Shown piece after piece: positions 45,209 through 56,586 of a stretch of 64,000 nt of DNA. The position numbers were made by a program, and so were the translations under genes. This DNA is from Leucogyrophana mollusca (taxonomy: Eukaryota > Basidiomycota > Agaricomycetes > Boletales). Under the pieces are notes generated by a model. It saw nothing but the letters and a program-made list of their open reading frames with translations, searched no databases and was not told the origin of the DNA. Location: the NCBI GenBank assembly GCA_021014945.1, contig MU266387.1:1-64000 (forward strand), in the 5' to 3' direction. Position 1 is the first letter of the stretch. Every line of letters begins with the position of its first letter.

Positions 45209-46630
45209 TTACTTCACTTTAACCGATTGCCCACCTTCTAAGCGCCGTCTGCGATGGGCATCTTCCGTGGGCTCCTCAGTGCTACCAAACCAGGAATGGT
45301 TCCGAGATGCGGGGCCCGAGGGGAGATATTGTTGAGGAAAAGGAGCAACAGGGGGGACAGGGTAAGTGTGCTGAGGGTGCACAGCGTGGTGACGTGAACG
45401 GTATAGTGACAGAAGCGTATTGATGAACACCGTCAAGAAGGATAATGACGTTAATGCGAAAGCCTACGTGTAGGCGCAGTAGATCAGTCAGGAGTGGGGT
45501 AGATGATGTAATTCCACTACGAACCAATGTCTTCCAGCTAATAGGTTCCACGAAGCCATTGACGACCTCAGCAATGAGTTCTGCGCCCACTCGAGCGCGC
45601 CCTACGATGGTAGGGTCACGGTTCATGCAAGTTTCCCATGTGGCGCATTGCTGGGTCATAGCGGGGATCGGATTGGTGGCACAAAGATTATTCTTGTACT
45701 GAGATGCACACATGGCAATTTCTTGCACGATGTCTGTTGAACATTATACATTAGTACGTGCTCGATCCGATCTCGATCTAGAGTCTAGACCGTACCCATC
45801 GAATATTCTGAGATGCGGTGCTCAACATCACGCTGGACGGTGAGAATGAACTGCAGTAGCAAGTACAAAAACACCAGGACCAGGGATAGATTGAAAAAAA
45901 ATTGAAGGTATCTTAGTTCGCCACGGTGAACAGCCTGGACATCCAACGAAGCTTGTGGACTCACCCCAGGAGAATATAAGGGGTGTCCGACTGAGGTGCT
46001 GGAGCTGATGGTAGATTGAGAGTGTAGTGATTTGACGTATTATGCGTCAGCGGGCCAGCATTACCAGCATCATCCTCACTCTCCTCTTCACTGCCATACC
46101 CCGGATCTTCGTGTCGCGAAGTAGCTAAGCGGCCTTTCACGCGAGCCTTCTGCCTTGAATTGAACACTCTTCTCAGTGCACCGGTTGCAACCGCTCTCAC
46201 GGTTTCTGTCTCCTCGGGTTTCGGAGGACTGAGCTCGGACATGTCAACATCCCGCAGCTCTTCCTGGGCAGGAGTGGGGAAGGCTTTTTGAGGTGAGAAG
46301 TTAGGTGGGGGAGCCCATGGGTGAGGCGCTGGTGTCTGCGGCGTTGGCTGCTGGAAAATGAAAGGGACGTTTCTATTTTCACCGAAAATAGGAGCGTTCG
46401 AGGGTGCAGGAAAAGATGGAGTGGAAGGATTTATGTCATTGAAAGGGCCTAGACGGGATTAGTTTTCATTTTCAAGGAGAACGGTGAATCCATGGCATAC
46501 GCTTTCGGGGAGTGTTAGGATCATCGCCAGAGGTTGCCCATACAGATTTCACGCTACTGCTCGGACGCGACGTGAACTCAAAATCCATGGGAGCCTCTGA
46601 CGACCTGTGACTGTGCATACGAGTATTCAT
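45209..46630 (-). CDS. BRL1: Brl1/Brr6-type nuclear envelope protein
   Basis: A protein of 397 aa from exons 46630-46501, 46448-45965, 45911-45796, 45733-45525 and 45463-45209. Brl1/Brr6 proteins sit in the nuclear envelope and help nuclear-pore assembly and membrane lipid balance. The conserved di-sulfide-bridge domain lies in the second half: a first membrane segment (YLQFFFNLSLVLVFLYLLLQ), a lumenal loop with the conserved cysteines (MCASQYKNNLC, QQCATWETCMNRD) and PTIVGRARVGAELIAEVVNG, then a second membrane segment (AFALTSLSFLTVFINTLLSL). The N-terminal 220 residues are disordered and face the nucleo/cytoplasm. All five exons join in frame, with the membrane segments completed across splice sites. 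Confidence 0.92.
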
Positions 46631-46954
46631 TACGTTCGTGGACCTGCTGTTGTGAAGTAGGACCCTAAGCGCGCTTATCTCGTGTATCTTGAGAGACTTA
46701 CCGGGTAGACCAATGACCTCTCGTAGGTTGACCCCAGATTTTCTCCAAGGGAAATGAGAGCAGCGACAACGAACAAGCCTGACACGACAGCCACAGGCAT
46801 GCGTGACCGAGACGCGTGTGTCACGTTAGCGTCACGCGTGATTTCTTTTCCCCGCACGGCGGCACCACGCATTGCAGTACACACCTGCCTAATAGCACGT
46901 TTCTGACTGCTGCAGCCAGAGTCCCCAGCTAACAGCTCTAATATTGAAAGCAAG
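46631..46954. promoter_or_regulatory. Divergent BRL1/CLPP promoter
   Basis: 324 bp between the start codons of BRL1 (minus) and CLPP (plus). A minus-strand ORF fills it (46675-46953) but matches nothing and is not spliced to BRL1. Confidence 0.5.
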
Positions 46955-48162
46955 ATGTTGCGATCAGCGCTGTCATTTACCGCAAGGCACGCTACACGTC
47001 GGTCGTGGGCTCCCTCTCGTTGTTACCACCCTCTGGCACCATCGAATTGGTCTTCGCCATCTGCAAACCTCGTGCCAATAGTCATCGAACAAACGGTGCG
47101 TGGCCCTGCAGGCTTTCGGCACAACAGGACTCATGTCTTCTCTTTCTGGGCTCAGGGAAGAGGCGAAAGATCGTATGACATCTTTTCTCGACTCTTGCGT
47201 GAGCGCGTAATCATGTTGTATGGACCGGTGGGCTCAAGTTCGATCAGCCTTACTCATCCGTCACTTATTCACATCTTTGTTTGTACATTGCAGATACGAG
47301 ACACGGACTCCGCCCTTACAGTGGCTCAACTCTTGTTTCTAGAAGCCGAGGAAACCTCAAAACCCATTCACCTCTACATCAATTCCCCAGGTGGCAGCGT
47401 CACCGCTGGTCTAGCCATTTATGACACAGTAAGCAGTGACCCATTCGATTTTGACATTGACGCTATATCCCGTACGATATCATCTCGCAGATGCAGGTTC
47501 GCGCATTGTCCCTTGATGACATCTTTGCAGATCCTCTGACCGTCATTTGGTCAAATTAACAGTACGTTTCTTCTCCGATACACACTTACTGCGTTGGCCA
47601 AGCATGTTCGATGGGTTCTCTATTACTTGCTGCGGGTTAGTCCCTGTTCACTTCATTTACCACTTAAGGTTTGAATTCGCTCCAGGTGAAAAAGGAAAGC
47701 GTCACTGTCTGCCCAACGCCAGCATCATGATTCACCGTAGGTGTCCCTGGTGGCACAGATACCGCGTTACTTAGGTGATTTCACTAGAGCCCTCTGGCGG
47801 CGCTTCAGGTCAAGCATCCGACATCGCTATTCACGCTAAGGAGATTCTTCGCGTGCGACAACTATTAACAGGTATATATCAGCGACATTGTTCCAAACAG
47901 GGCGAAAGTGTGGCTTCAGGATTAGAACGGTTTGGTAAGGCTCTAGCAACCATAATTACCGCCTTCTTGACAGCATGTCTATGATTTCAGAGACTGCTTT
48001 GGAACGGGATTACTTCATGACAGGTATGGTTATGATCCTTTGTATATTACCCTGCTTATCTGCTGACCTGTGGTATCAGCCCAAGAAGCTCTAGCATTCG
48101 GCATTGTTGATGGCATTCTGGAGAAGAGGCCTAGTTCCGAAAGCGATGCTTCGCCCCCATGA
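46955..48162 (+). CDS. CLPP: Mitochondrial ATP-dependent Clp protease proteolytic subunit
   Basis: A protein of 246 aa from nine exons: 46955-47095, 47156-47227, 47294-47428, 47491-47496, 47563-47635, 47686-47736, 47788-47934, 47991-48023 and 48080-48162. It forms the matrix serine protease barrel fed by ClpX. The N-terminal ~35 residues ([20 protein letters not shown]) are Arg/Ser/Ala-rich without acids, a matrix-targeting presequence. Core motifs: [69 protein letters not shown] with catalytic Ser ~134, [19 protein letters not shown] with His ~159, and the C-terminal [14 protein letters not shown]. Exon 4 is only six nucleotides (ATGCAG) and supplies the invariant Met-Gln of DTMQYVSSPI. Many fungi, including budding yeast, lack ClpP. 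Confidence 0.95.
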
Positions 48163-50282
48163 AGATCTTATTGCCCTTATAGAGCCGCCGGTCGGTTAGC
48201 CAGTAGGCGTTCGAACTTCCGCTTGTGAAATGTGTGTGCCGTGCGACTGTTGATTCGAGTGTGATTCTTCTCTGCTGCTGTGGGAACGATAACTGTGCTG
48301 TAAGCTCTCACCGTGGGTTTTTCCTTGAACAAAGCACGTTGAGCCCTGCTGCGTCCCATCCTCCTCGTGATAGTATAAATGAGACCCGTAACTCCCCGTT
48401 TCTAGAATGTCTCCTGACGATCGGTCCCTTGCGCCAATTAACTCTAATTGTATTCCCCCGTTCAGCTGCTGATCTACTCCATGCGTTTCATTCCTTCCGT
48501 CGTTGATACCCTCGAAGCGGACAAGAATACGCGAATGAGCCAATATGGAGCACAGGTCCCAAAAAGGTGAGACCATGACTGTCTGCTTTACATGTCCGCT
48601 GCGTGATGGATGCATGCTCATTGCGGATGTTCCAGCCGTATCGGTTCCGGAGCCAGCTCCTTTCAAGTTAAGGAGAGCACGCCTTCCAGGGCTGTATGCC
48701 ACTGCTGACCTGTTATGATCCTGGTGACGCACCCAGTCGCGAGGAATGTCTCCATTTCCAGAAGAACGCGTGGTGAGCAGTGCGGGCGTGTATCGCTTCG
48801 CTGCGGCGATCTCCAGATGAGTCTCTATTTATGCATCTGGTCCCATCCCATGGTGTCCCTCAGCTCTCAAGACTAGCTCACGTTGCACAGCGCTGGCCCC
48901 AATTCCTATACTCCTCAATACTAAGATTGAAGGGAATCGGATGACTATCTGTGCTCCAAGCATTAGTTTGTGTGTGCCGCTTGCTTATCGATTCTCGATG
49001 CTCCTGATAAGCCTCTGGTGAACCAAATTTAGAGCACCGGGATATATATCCCTCGCCGTGGAATGAGTCCGACCAGTATCCTAGGATCAAGAAGGCGTAG
49101 TTGTTCTGGTTCTTCCTTATCAAGTCTCGCCCGTCAAACGAATCAACGCGATCACCTGATTGGGTGTGCTCACCATGAGCGCTTCCATCACTTCGGGGAG
49201 AACGTCTGTGGATCTGAGATGAATTTCACTGGCGTCCTCTTATATATCAGGCTTTCAATTGCGAGTTTCGCCGATGTATTGACAGGAGGCTAGTCGCTGT
49301 TGCCCTCGCCGGTTCTGCTGATCAACCGTCTCGCCACCCGATTGGAATGGAACCTGCTACGAATGGTACATGGCAATTGCCACTGGGCATCACGACCTAG
49401 GACCAAATTACTGTGATAGACTCCGACACGTTTGTGGTCTTACGGGTGCCCTGTTCCGCCATCAAATTCATGCATCGCGTCTCCGCCTTCTCCAGAATGA
49501 GGATGAGCCAATTGAGTCGGAAATATGATAACTGGGCCTCGTCAGCCTGCGTGCCCTCGCACCTCCCTGGACCTCGTTGGCAGTGCCTTCGTATCTCTTC
49601 GGATTCTAGTCAGCCCTTCCACAGAACAGTTTTTCCATATCAGCTTGCTCAAGGGGACAACACGTGTCATTGCCATACTAGCCCCTGGTTTGTTCCAATT
49701 CTTGGGGTGTTCCGGGGTGCCTCCTGCGGAGGTGACTCATCGCGCTGCATGTTTGCCAAGAGGTGGAGAAAGCGACCGGAGATCAAACCAAAACACGTTG
49801 AATCACCGGAGCAGCCATGTCGCCAGATCGATTGTTGCCCCCCTGGCCCGAATGGACTTAGTCAACGGCGTCATTCGCGTTTATCTGACTGACAGGTGCA
49901 GGTGCCCACGTTGGACTCGTTCGTTCTTACTACGTATATCTCAGGATCGAGACCCTCTCTCCGAGACATACGCAAGCCCCACCTTCATGCAATCCGTGCT
50001 TCCCCCATTGCCGTCGCCCTGTGGTGAGTGACTTCTGTGCTCAAGTTCTAGATCACACACATCAAGGATCCAAACCGTGCTCATTTCTAGTTCTAGCTAG
50101 AGTAAACCGTATATGCGCGGTGAGAGGAAGGGTCAGGGGGATAAAAATACAAAATACGGATACAAGGAACCTTGCTGCGAAAAAAGCCATTTTAATGGTG
50201 AAAAAAATCAAGTGACAGAAGAAGCGGCGAAAACCAGGCCGCTGCAACGTCAGATAACATAGTTAACTAGGTGAGTGAACGC
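48163..50282. other. Gene-poor region between CLPP and the s17-like gene
   Basis: 2.1 kb. The longest ORFs are 48196-48732 on the minus strand (178 aa, His/Ser/Gln-rich, no family recognised) and two overlapping plus-strand ORFs at 49413-50031. A minus-strand segment at 48878-49123 (NQNNYAFLILGYW) looks slightly protein-like. None has supporting splice sites or homology I know, so none is called as a gene. CLPP 3' UTR and the 3' end of the next gene are expected here. Confidence 0.3.
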
Positions 50283-51635
50283 CTAGTGGAGGTTGTTGCC
50301 CGTGCGGGAGAGGAAATGGCGACGGCCGCCCCTTCCGCCTCCCCCTTTCCCCTTGCCACCACCATTGCCCTTCCCTCCAGTGCTGGTGGATGTGCTTGCT
50401 GCACTCGTGGCAGTATCGGTGACACTGTCTGTAGCGCTGTTGGTCGAAGACGCAGCGGAGGCCACAGATGTGGTTGACGCGCTGTTATCAGAGCCCCCAT
50501 TGCCCTTTCCTGAGGTACCAGTTGCACCCGCAGCAGACGAAGTTTCGGAGGCGGAGGCACCAGATCCCACAGATGTGTTCACACTGCTACCAGCACCAGC
50601 GCCAGCACCGCCACCACTTGCGCCGTTATTGCTGACGGTGAACTACAAGACCGGTTAATGCCTGCAAAAATCGCAAGGGGAAAGAAGACGCACGTAAACA
50701 GCATCGTCGAGTGATCCGTGCTGAGCGATCGGCACGAGAAGGGGCTGGTGGTTCGAGGCGGTGTTGATGGTCGAGATCTTGTACGTCCCTTCAGGGAGTC
50801 CGCTTGTTACATCGGCAGTAAGTACACCATTCTGCGCTGCGTCGTTCAAACCCTTGAAGAAGGCGAATTTAGTGGGATCGGTGGGGGTCGTCTGCGTGAG
50901 GGAGTCCAGCTGTTCGATGACGATGTGTGAATGGCCTTGGATTTGGCCCTGGGCGTTTAGCTGCTGGGGTGCGGCGAAGTAGTTCTCTTCGGCGTTAACG
51001 AAGAACCCGGTCTGCATGCCCTGAATGGCGAGTGACACGGTGAAGGCTTGGTTAGGGGGGATCGTGTCAAGGTTCTTTGGGTTGGTGAACTTGGCAGACG
51101 GCATGTTCGAAGACGATGGGATAGAACCCATAGGCGCAGGATTGCAGGATCCGCCAGTGATCTGCTGCCCATTGGTGATCGGCTGGTTTACAGTCGCGCA
51201 GAAGTTGATGAAGTTGTTGGATGAAGTGAGGGAGGCGACCTGACCCGCCGCTGGCACGTCCTGTCCGTCATTCTCAAATCCCTTGGCAATCACAGCAGGA
51301 TCCAAGGCTAGTAGAAGAAGAAAGCTTGTAAGCGATTTGGCCAAAACTGCAGAATGTGGCTTGCGCGACGTACTCAGAGACGACTGCTCATCTCCACCAG
51401 AACCTCCCCCACTAGACGTCGAAGTCGACGCTGCGGCAGAGGAAGTGGCAGTGGCAGTGGAAGAATCCGTCGCTGAGGCTGCGGCTGAAGAGGACGCGCC
51501 CTTGCCACCACCACCACCGCCCTTGCCTCCATTCTTTGCTCGAGGAACCAAGCCAGGCCCGGGGACAGTGAAACCAGCGACCAGCGAGGCAATCGCAGGA
51601 AGAGTGACGAAGAGAGTAGCAGCAGAAAACCTCAT
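50283..51635 (-). CDS. Secreted Ser/Gly-rich protein of the fungal 's17-like' family
   Basis: A protein of 411 aa from exons 51635-51374, 51307-50694 and 50642-50283. A clear signal peptide (RFSAATLFVTLPAIASLVAG) is followed by a Gly/Lys and Ser/Ala/Thr-rich linker. The central ~200-residue domain is typical of a basidiomycete secreted family: NFINFCATVNQPITNGQQIT, GSIPSSSNMPSAKF, FFVNAEENYFAAPQQLNAQG, GHSHIVIEQLDSL, GLPEGTYKISTINTASNHQP and QHGSLDDAVYFTVSN. The C-terminal third is again Ser/Gly-rich and ends in a basic tail, without an evident GPI signal. These proteins are widely labelled 'ribosomal protein s17' in basidiomycete genomes, but nothing here resembles uS17. Function unknown; likely extracellular or wall-associated. 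Confidence 0.88.
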
Positions 51636-52376
51636 GGCTGTAGCAGTAAGGCGAAAAAAGGTAAAACAAAAGCTTCACAGAAGTTAGAAAGAGCGAGAGG
51701 GGTAGGGATCCAAAGGGCAAAGAACTAGAGATTCATGTGTAAAGATCAGCTTTATCCAAGGGATGGATCAAAGACCAACTCACAGGGAGAAAAGCAGCAC
51801 CGCTGCGAGATGAAGGAGTGAATGAGAGAGCAAAAGTTGCGCTTGAAGATGGATTGGCGGTCCTTTATAGGTGAGCGCATTATGGCAAAGCTGGACCTGA
51901 TACTGATGACAAGGTCGGATGTTCCATTCGTGTCTCCAGGGAAACTATGAACACTTGGAAGAAAAATGTCAGATTCTGTGGAGACAGGACAAAAAACCGA
52001 CTGCACCTTCACGACAGCCAGCTGCAGCCGTTCGGCGAGCATGAAACCGAACACAAGGGTCAGGCTGCCAAACTGTCGGCAGCAGGAGCATACGATGCAA
52101 AGATTGTCAAATTTCCATATCGGGGATGTAGACATCGCAACGAATTTGGCAACAGGCACGAAGTGGACCAAGGATAACGACCGTTGTCAGATAATAATTG
52201 AAAAAAAACCGAGAAATCTGATTCGCAACCCAGAAGACACAAGTCAGCGGGTACGTATGCGGGGAATCACGCCTATAACATCGTAAGGGGCATTGGAGGA
52301 GGCGGCAGTAGGGCGGATTCCACGTTCTTGGTAGCCTGGTCTGGTCCAAATCGCTCTACATGCGTGTAATGAGTCT
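51636..52376. other. Intergenic spacer
   Basis: 741 bp between the s17-like start (minus) and the SAP30 3' end (minus). Probably the s17-like promoter. The short ORFs overlap in all frames and are not credible. Confidence 0.35.
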
Positions 52377-53061
52377 CTATTCACATTTTGTCTTCACCAT
52401 GAAGGATGCGAGGGTGTCTATCTCGTTCACCATATGATCCAGAAAGTGTCTTTCAGCCATTTCAGCCAGTACTGCGTGGACCTCCGCAACGTCTGCCAAT
52501 ATTGGCGTGCGACCTTGACTCTCCTCTAGCAACCGCGAGCTACGACGTCGGCTCTGCTCTTTCGGGTCTCTTCGCGGTCTGTTGGCAGGTGTGGTCATTA
52601 CCACAGGGCTTATACCTCGTGAGCCGTATCGGAAGGGATCCAGGAGATACGAGGGTGCCGGTGGATCGGCAGCGGATAGAGGGGATGGGTGAATCATGGG
52701 TATGAGATTGAAATGAGAAAGGTAACGATATAACGCGGTGGTAGGCATGTTCTTGAATTCGATCTGTTGGGAGTACCTTCAGCATGGGTCACTTTCGCTG
52801 GGACCTTGTACTTACTAGGGACTTGTCCTCCAAGTCCATTGGGAGCTTTTCTGCCTTTCTTGCAGCATTTGTGCTTACGTCTACTCTTTTCCTCTTCACC
52901 CTCGGTTCGCCTTCTGCGCGGTCAGCAGCCTGCCTTTTCGCGCCTGCTGCAGGTGGTCCAAAGTATGCCGCGTCGTCGTTTGGCTTCTTTCGCGCTTGCG
53001 GGCGTGATCTCGAGCCAGATGGAGCAGCCCCGTTGAGTGCGGCAGCACTTGTGGTGGACAT
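52377..53061 (-). CDS. SAP30-like Sin3-binding subunit of histone deacetylase complex
   Basis: A protein of 210 aa from exons 53061-52816 and 52763-52377. Sap30 proteins stabilise the Sin3/Rpd3 deacetylase complex. The N-terminal 80 residues are basic and low-complexity, with a likely nuclear signal (RVKRKRVDVS). Exon 2 carries the Sin3-binding domain: IEFKNMPTTALYRYLSHFNL, IHPSPLSAADPPAPSYLL, TPANRPRRDPKEQSRRRSSR and ILADVAEVHAVLAEMAERHF. The acceptor after CCCAACAG (rather than the nearer GAAG) keeps the frame and restores the IEFKNM start of the domain. Divergent from chorismate synthase. Confidence 0.88.
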
Positions 53062-53419
53062 TGATATTGTGAACAGCAAACTGTGGAGAACTGCAAGATC
53101 GTGGCTTGCAGTCGTGACTGTAACAAATATTCTCACGGTAGCAATTAGCGATTAGATTGCAGGGAGCTGTCCATTGGCAACTTATAGTGCGACGAAAGCT
53201 CTGCCTTTGCAGCGCAATAGTAGCGTTAATTTCGGTGTCGGGGATCGCCCAGTCCCACTAGTCTTGATCTGCTATCCAGAGAGCCGAGCAGTACGGGTAT
53301 ACCGCATCGCCCTTCTTCCTGGGCACCAAAACGCCGATATAAACCGTAGAACCGCCATATCTCAGTTTTTTCTCATCTTCCTGCTACTCAATTTCCACCC
53401 CCCTTGAATATCCTCGAGA
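53062..53419. promoter_or_regulatory. Divergent SAP30/ARO2 promoter
   Basis: 358 bp between the start codons of the SAP30-like gene and chorismate synthase. No coding sequence recognised. Confidence 0.5.
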
Positions 53420-54923
53420 ATGTCTACATACGGCTCCCTGTTCCGCGTTACGACTTACGGCGAAAGCCATTGTGCCTCGGTAGGCGCCATCATCGACGGC
53501 TGCCCTCCGGTATGAGTCATATCATGTGCTGGTGTCTGTTCTGTGCTCATGGCGGTCTGTTAGGGTCTCGAGCTGTCTCCTCAAGATATCCAGGTGCAGC
53601 TGAGTCGCAGAAGACCAGGCCAAAGTAACCTAACCACTCCCGTAAGCACTTTGCTCTGCGTATTTATACTATCGCGCTGACGTCTCGAAACCTATACATC
53701 AGAGAGACGAGAAAGATCTCGTGCACATCCAGTCCGGAATCGAGCATGGCGTCACCCTGGGAACGCCCATAGGCCTCCTCGTGAAGAACGAAGATCAGCG
53801 CCCGAAGGATTACTCCGAGACAGACCTCTACCCCCGACCGAGTCACGCAGACTACACTTATCTCGAAAAGTACGGTGTCAAGGCCAGCAGTGGAGGAGGC
53901 CGGAGCAGTGCGCGGGAGACTATAGGTAATTTTCCACGATCGACCGAGGGATGTCCTTCGATGGCTCAATCAGATTATCTATAAATAGGTCGCGTCGCTG
54001 CTGGTGCGATAGCAGAGAGATACCTGAAGCTCGCTTATGGCATCGAGATCGTTGCATTCGTGTCGTCGGTGGGCAAGATCCACCTTCCTGCTACTGTCGC
54101 TCCCCCTAGCCTTGCGCCGACCGATGGAAACGAGGATAACGATGAGGCGCAAGACGCCTTGTCCCCTGAGTTCAGGCAGCTTCTTGCGACTATCACTCGG
54201 GAAGAGGTCGACAAACACCCCACACGGTGCCCCCACCCCGAGACTGCAGAGCGCATGACACAGGTAGCTACCGACGTCATGCTATTTGGAACTGGATCTG
54301 ATTCACCCCTTGTAGCGCATCATTAGGGCGAAAGACGCCATGGATTCCATTGGCGGAACTGTCACTTGCATTATCCGCAATGTGCCTTCTGGCCTCGGAG
54401 AGCCCGTCTTCGACAAGTTCGAAGCCAAGCTCGGACACGCAATGCTGTCAATCCCAGCCACCAAGGCTTTCGAGATCGGGTCTGGGTTCAAGGGAGCTGA
54501 GGTACCCGGCAGCAAGCACAACGACCCCTTCGTGCTCAAGAATGGGAAGCTCGGCACGACCACCAACTGGAGCGGCGGCGTGCAGGGAGGCATCACAAAC
54601 GGAGAGGATATCTACTTCCGGTGGGTTGCTTGCAACCCGCACTTGTATCTTCGGACTGACTCGCATTTAGGATCGGGTTCAAGTCGCCCGCGACCATCTC
54701 ACAATCGCAGGAAACAGCCCAGTACGACGGGACTCCAGGAGCGCTCGCCGCACGGGGCCGCCACGACCCCTGTGTCGTACCCCGCGCAGTTCCCATTGTC
54801 GAGGCTATGGCAGCCATCGTCGTCATGGACCAACTGCTCATCCAAAACTCGCGCCGCACCGCCACAAGCCTCCTTCCCCCAATCACCACCTTGCCCCCGA
54901 CGATGGTGATGCCCCCACACTAG
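53420..54923 (+). CDS. ARO2: Chorismate synthase
   Basis: A protein of 407 aa from exons 53420-53509, 53564-53641, 53703-53925, 53989-54263, 54316-54620 and 54671-54923. It performs the last shikimate-pathway step (EPSP to chorismate, using reduced FMN), giving the precursor of aromatic amino acids. All family signatures are present: [91 protein letters not shown] and [20 protein letters not shown]. Length fits fungal enzymes. All introns are 50-63 nt GT-AG and all junctions restore conserved sequence. Confidence 0.96.
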
Positions 54924-55126
54924 AATCAAAACTCCATCCAACCTGCTTTTGTATCTTTCAACAAGAATGTAGACACGGCCCGGAGTGATATAACTTAACT
55001 TATAGAATTCATGTACTAAGAGGTGGGACGAGGAAATCCAAGATATGCGGGCTGCTATCAATACATAGAGATGACGACGTGACTTGAATACACTGGTGCG
55101 GAGTATCGCGATGCAAGGCCGATGGT

Positions 55127-56162
55127 TTATTCTTCAACTTCGGAGCAGTCGATGCAGATGCAGCACACGATGGGCTCTAGCTGCCACCACCACCACTTGC
55201 AGCAGCACACATTCCATTAACGGTCATAGTTATAACAAGTTAGACCCAAGAGACTTACGTGACGGTTCAGCAGCCTCCCTGGCCAGGTTCCGAACACCTC
55301 GTCAATTACCTGCGCTCGCCACCGGCGCTCCTCATCCTCGTCGTCCTCGATGTCCTCTTCCGTGTACAAATGCCGTTGCGAGGATGGAATCAGCCGCGTA
55401 TGCTCGTCTGCGTCGAGTTGGGGGTCGACTTTATGTCGTCTGCGATGCCGTCTCCGATCGTCATGCCTGTGATTTCCTGGCGCCAAGGGCGAGTTCGTAT
55501 CGGGCGCGTGGTGCTGCGCCGTCAGCAGGCTCACCCGCTGGCCGAGTGGGCCCCAACCCTTTGCGCTGACAGTGGTGTGCGAGCGGAGGGGCGCGGAGAT
55601 AGAGGACGAGGGTGATCCGGAGATGGACGAGGCGCTCGAGGCGAGCCCGTCGGAGAGGCGGCGGTGACGTAGGCCAGAGGTGATGCGCACGCGGGAGCGG
55701 AAGTGCACGCGGGGGTGGCGGTTCGGGCGGTCGGGCGCTGGCTGGGCTTACGCTGAGAACGCGGTGTGGAGTTAGGTGTGGGAGGCTTACCGAAGTGTTG
55801 GGGCTCTGCCTTGGTTTGCAGCAGGGGCTGGCAGTGCCGTCTTGGGGCTTCACGCTGTCTGTGGGGCCTTCATGGGACTCGGGCTCGTCATTGTCGTCTT
55901 CTGACTCAAAGGCGACATGGGGTTCATAGGGACTTGGATGCTGCGTACGACTGTTCTGGGCGTGTGATAAGGCTGGGATACTCGCCGCGACGTCGATCGG
56001 GGCGCCGCTGCCAGTATGGGGCGGTGAGCATGGATCTGTGCAGTTTATGAGCATTGCGCTGACGACGAAAGCAAGGATGCTTAGTAGTGGCCGACCTGGC
56101 TCGTGCGCAGTTGCGTTCGAGGGATGATCTACCTCATGCTGCCCTTTTCCCTGGCTGGGCAT
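55127..56162 (-). CDS. Putative membrane-associated protein with Trp/Cys-rich tail
   Basis: About 307 aa from exons 56162-55791, 55741-55259 and 55195-55127. Family not named. The N-terminus has one hydrophobic segment (LLSILAFVVSAMLIN, ~26-40), followed by a Pro/Ser/Asp-rich stretch. Exon 2 carries a basic HPRVHFRSRVRITSGLRHRR block, then WGPLGQRVSLLT, an acidic EEDIEDDEDEERRWRAQV and IDEVFGTWPGRLLNRH. The last exon encodes 22 residues: four Trp followed by QLEPIVCCICIDCSEVEE. The splice positions keep one frame (49-nt and 63-nt introns). The 'FGTWPGRLLNRHWWWW...CC' ending looks familiar from agaricomycete hypothetical proteins, but I cannot name it. The first exon is the least certain; an intron after HE is possible. 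Confidence 0.65.
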
Positions 56163-56586
56163 CGCTGATGCGAAAACGTGGCTTTCGATTCTTCTTCTTT
56201 GCTAGGGATCCTATCGCTTGGACTCTGGGAGATGCTCATCGAATCGCAGTGAGAAGAGCTGAATCACTGGTGCCGTGAGCATCTCCATGCTATGCGGCGC
56301 CTAGGACCGCAGAAATGGGGCGATATGATCTCCACAGTTTTTCTCCAGTTGACCTGTGATTCCTAACCTGGATCCTTTATTCTAGTCTCTCTATGGGCAC
56401 CCAAAGCACTACTATAGCGGTCGCATTATTTACAGTAAAAGTCCCTCTTTCCCAATTATCGGAAAACAATGTCGTCCCTGCCTGCCAACAGAGCCCCTGA
56501 CGCCATAGGCGGCCGAAAGGGCGCACAGGTTCCTGGTCAGTGGATGGGGAAGAGCAGTTCGCCGACGGACACAAATAATTCAAACC
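56163..56586. other. Intergenic spacer
   Basis: 424 bp between the start of the Trp/Cys-tailed gene and the 3' end of the YvcK/CofD-like gene. No gene recognised. Confidence 0.35.

Noticed and set aside
46675..46953. 92-aa minus-strand ORF with a hydrophobic segment between BRL1 and CLPP
   Set aside because: It does not splice into BRL1, matches no family and fills a divergent promoter.
48196..48732. 178-aa minus-strand ORF downstream of CLPP
   Set aside because: Low-complexity His/Ser/Gln composition without homology; kept only as a remark in the gene-poor region.
49413..50031. Two overlapping plus-strand ORFs of ~160 aa
   Set aside because: Overlapping frames of similar length, no recognisable domain, no splice support.
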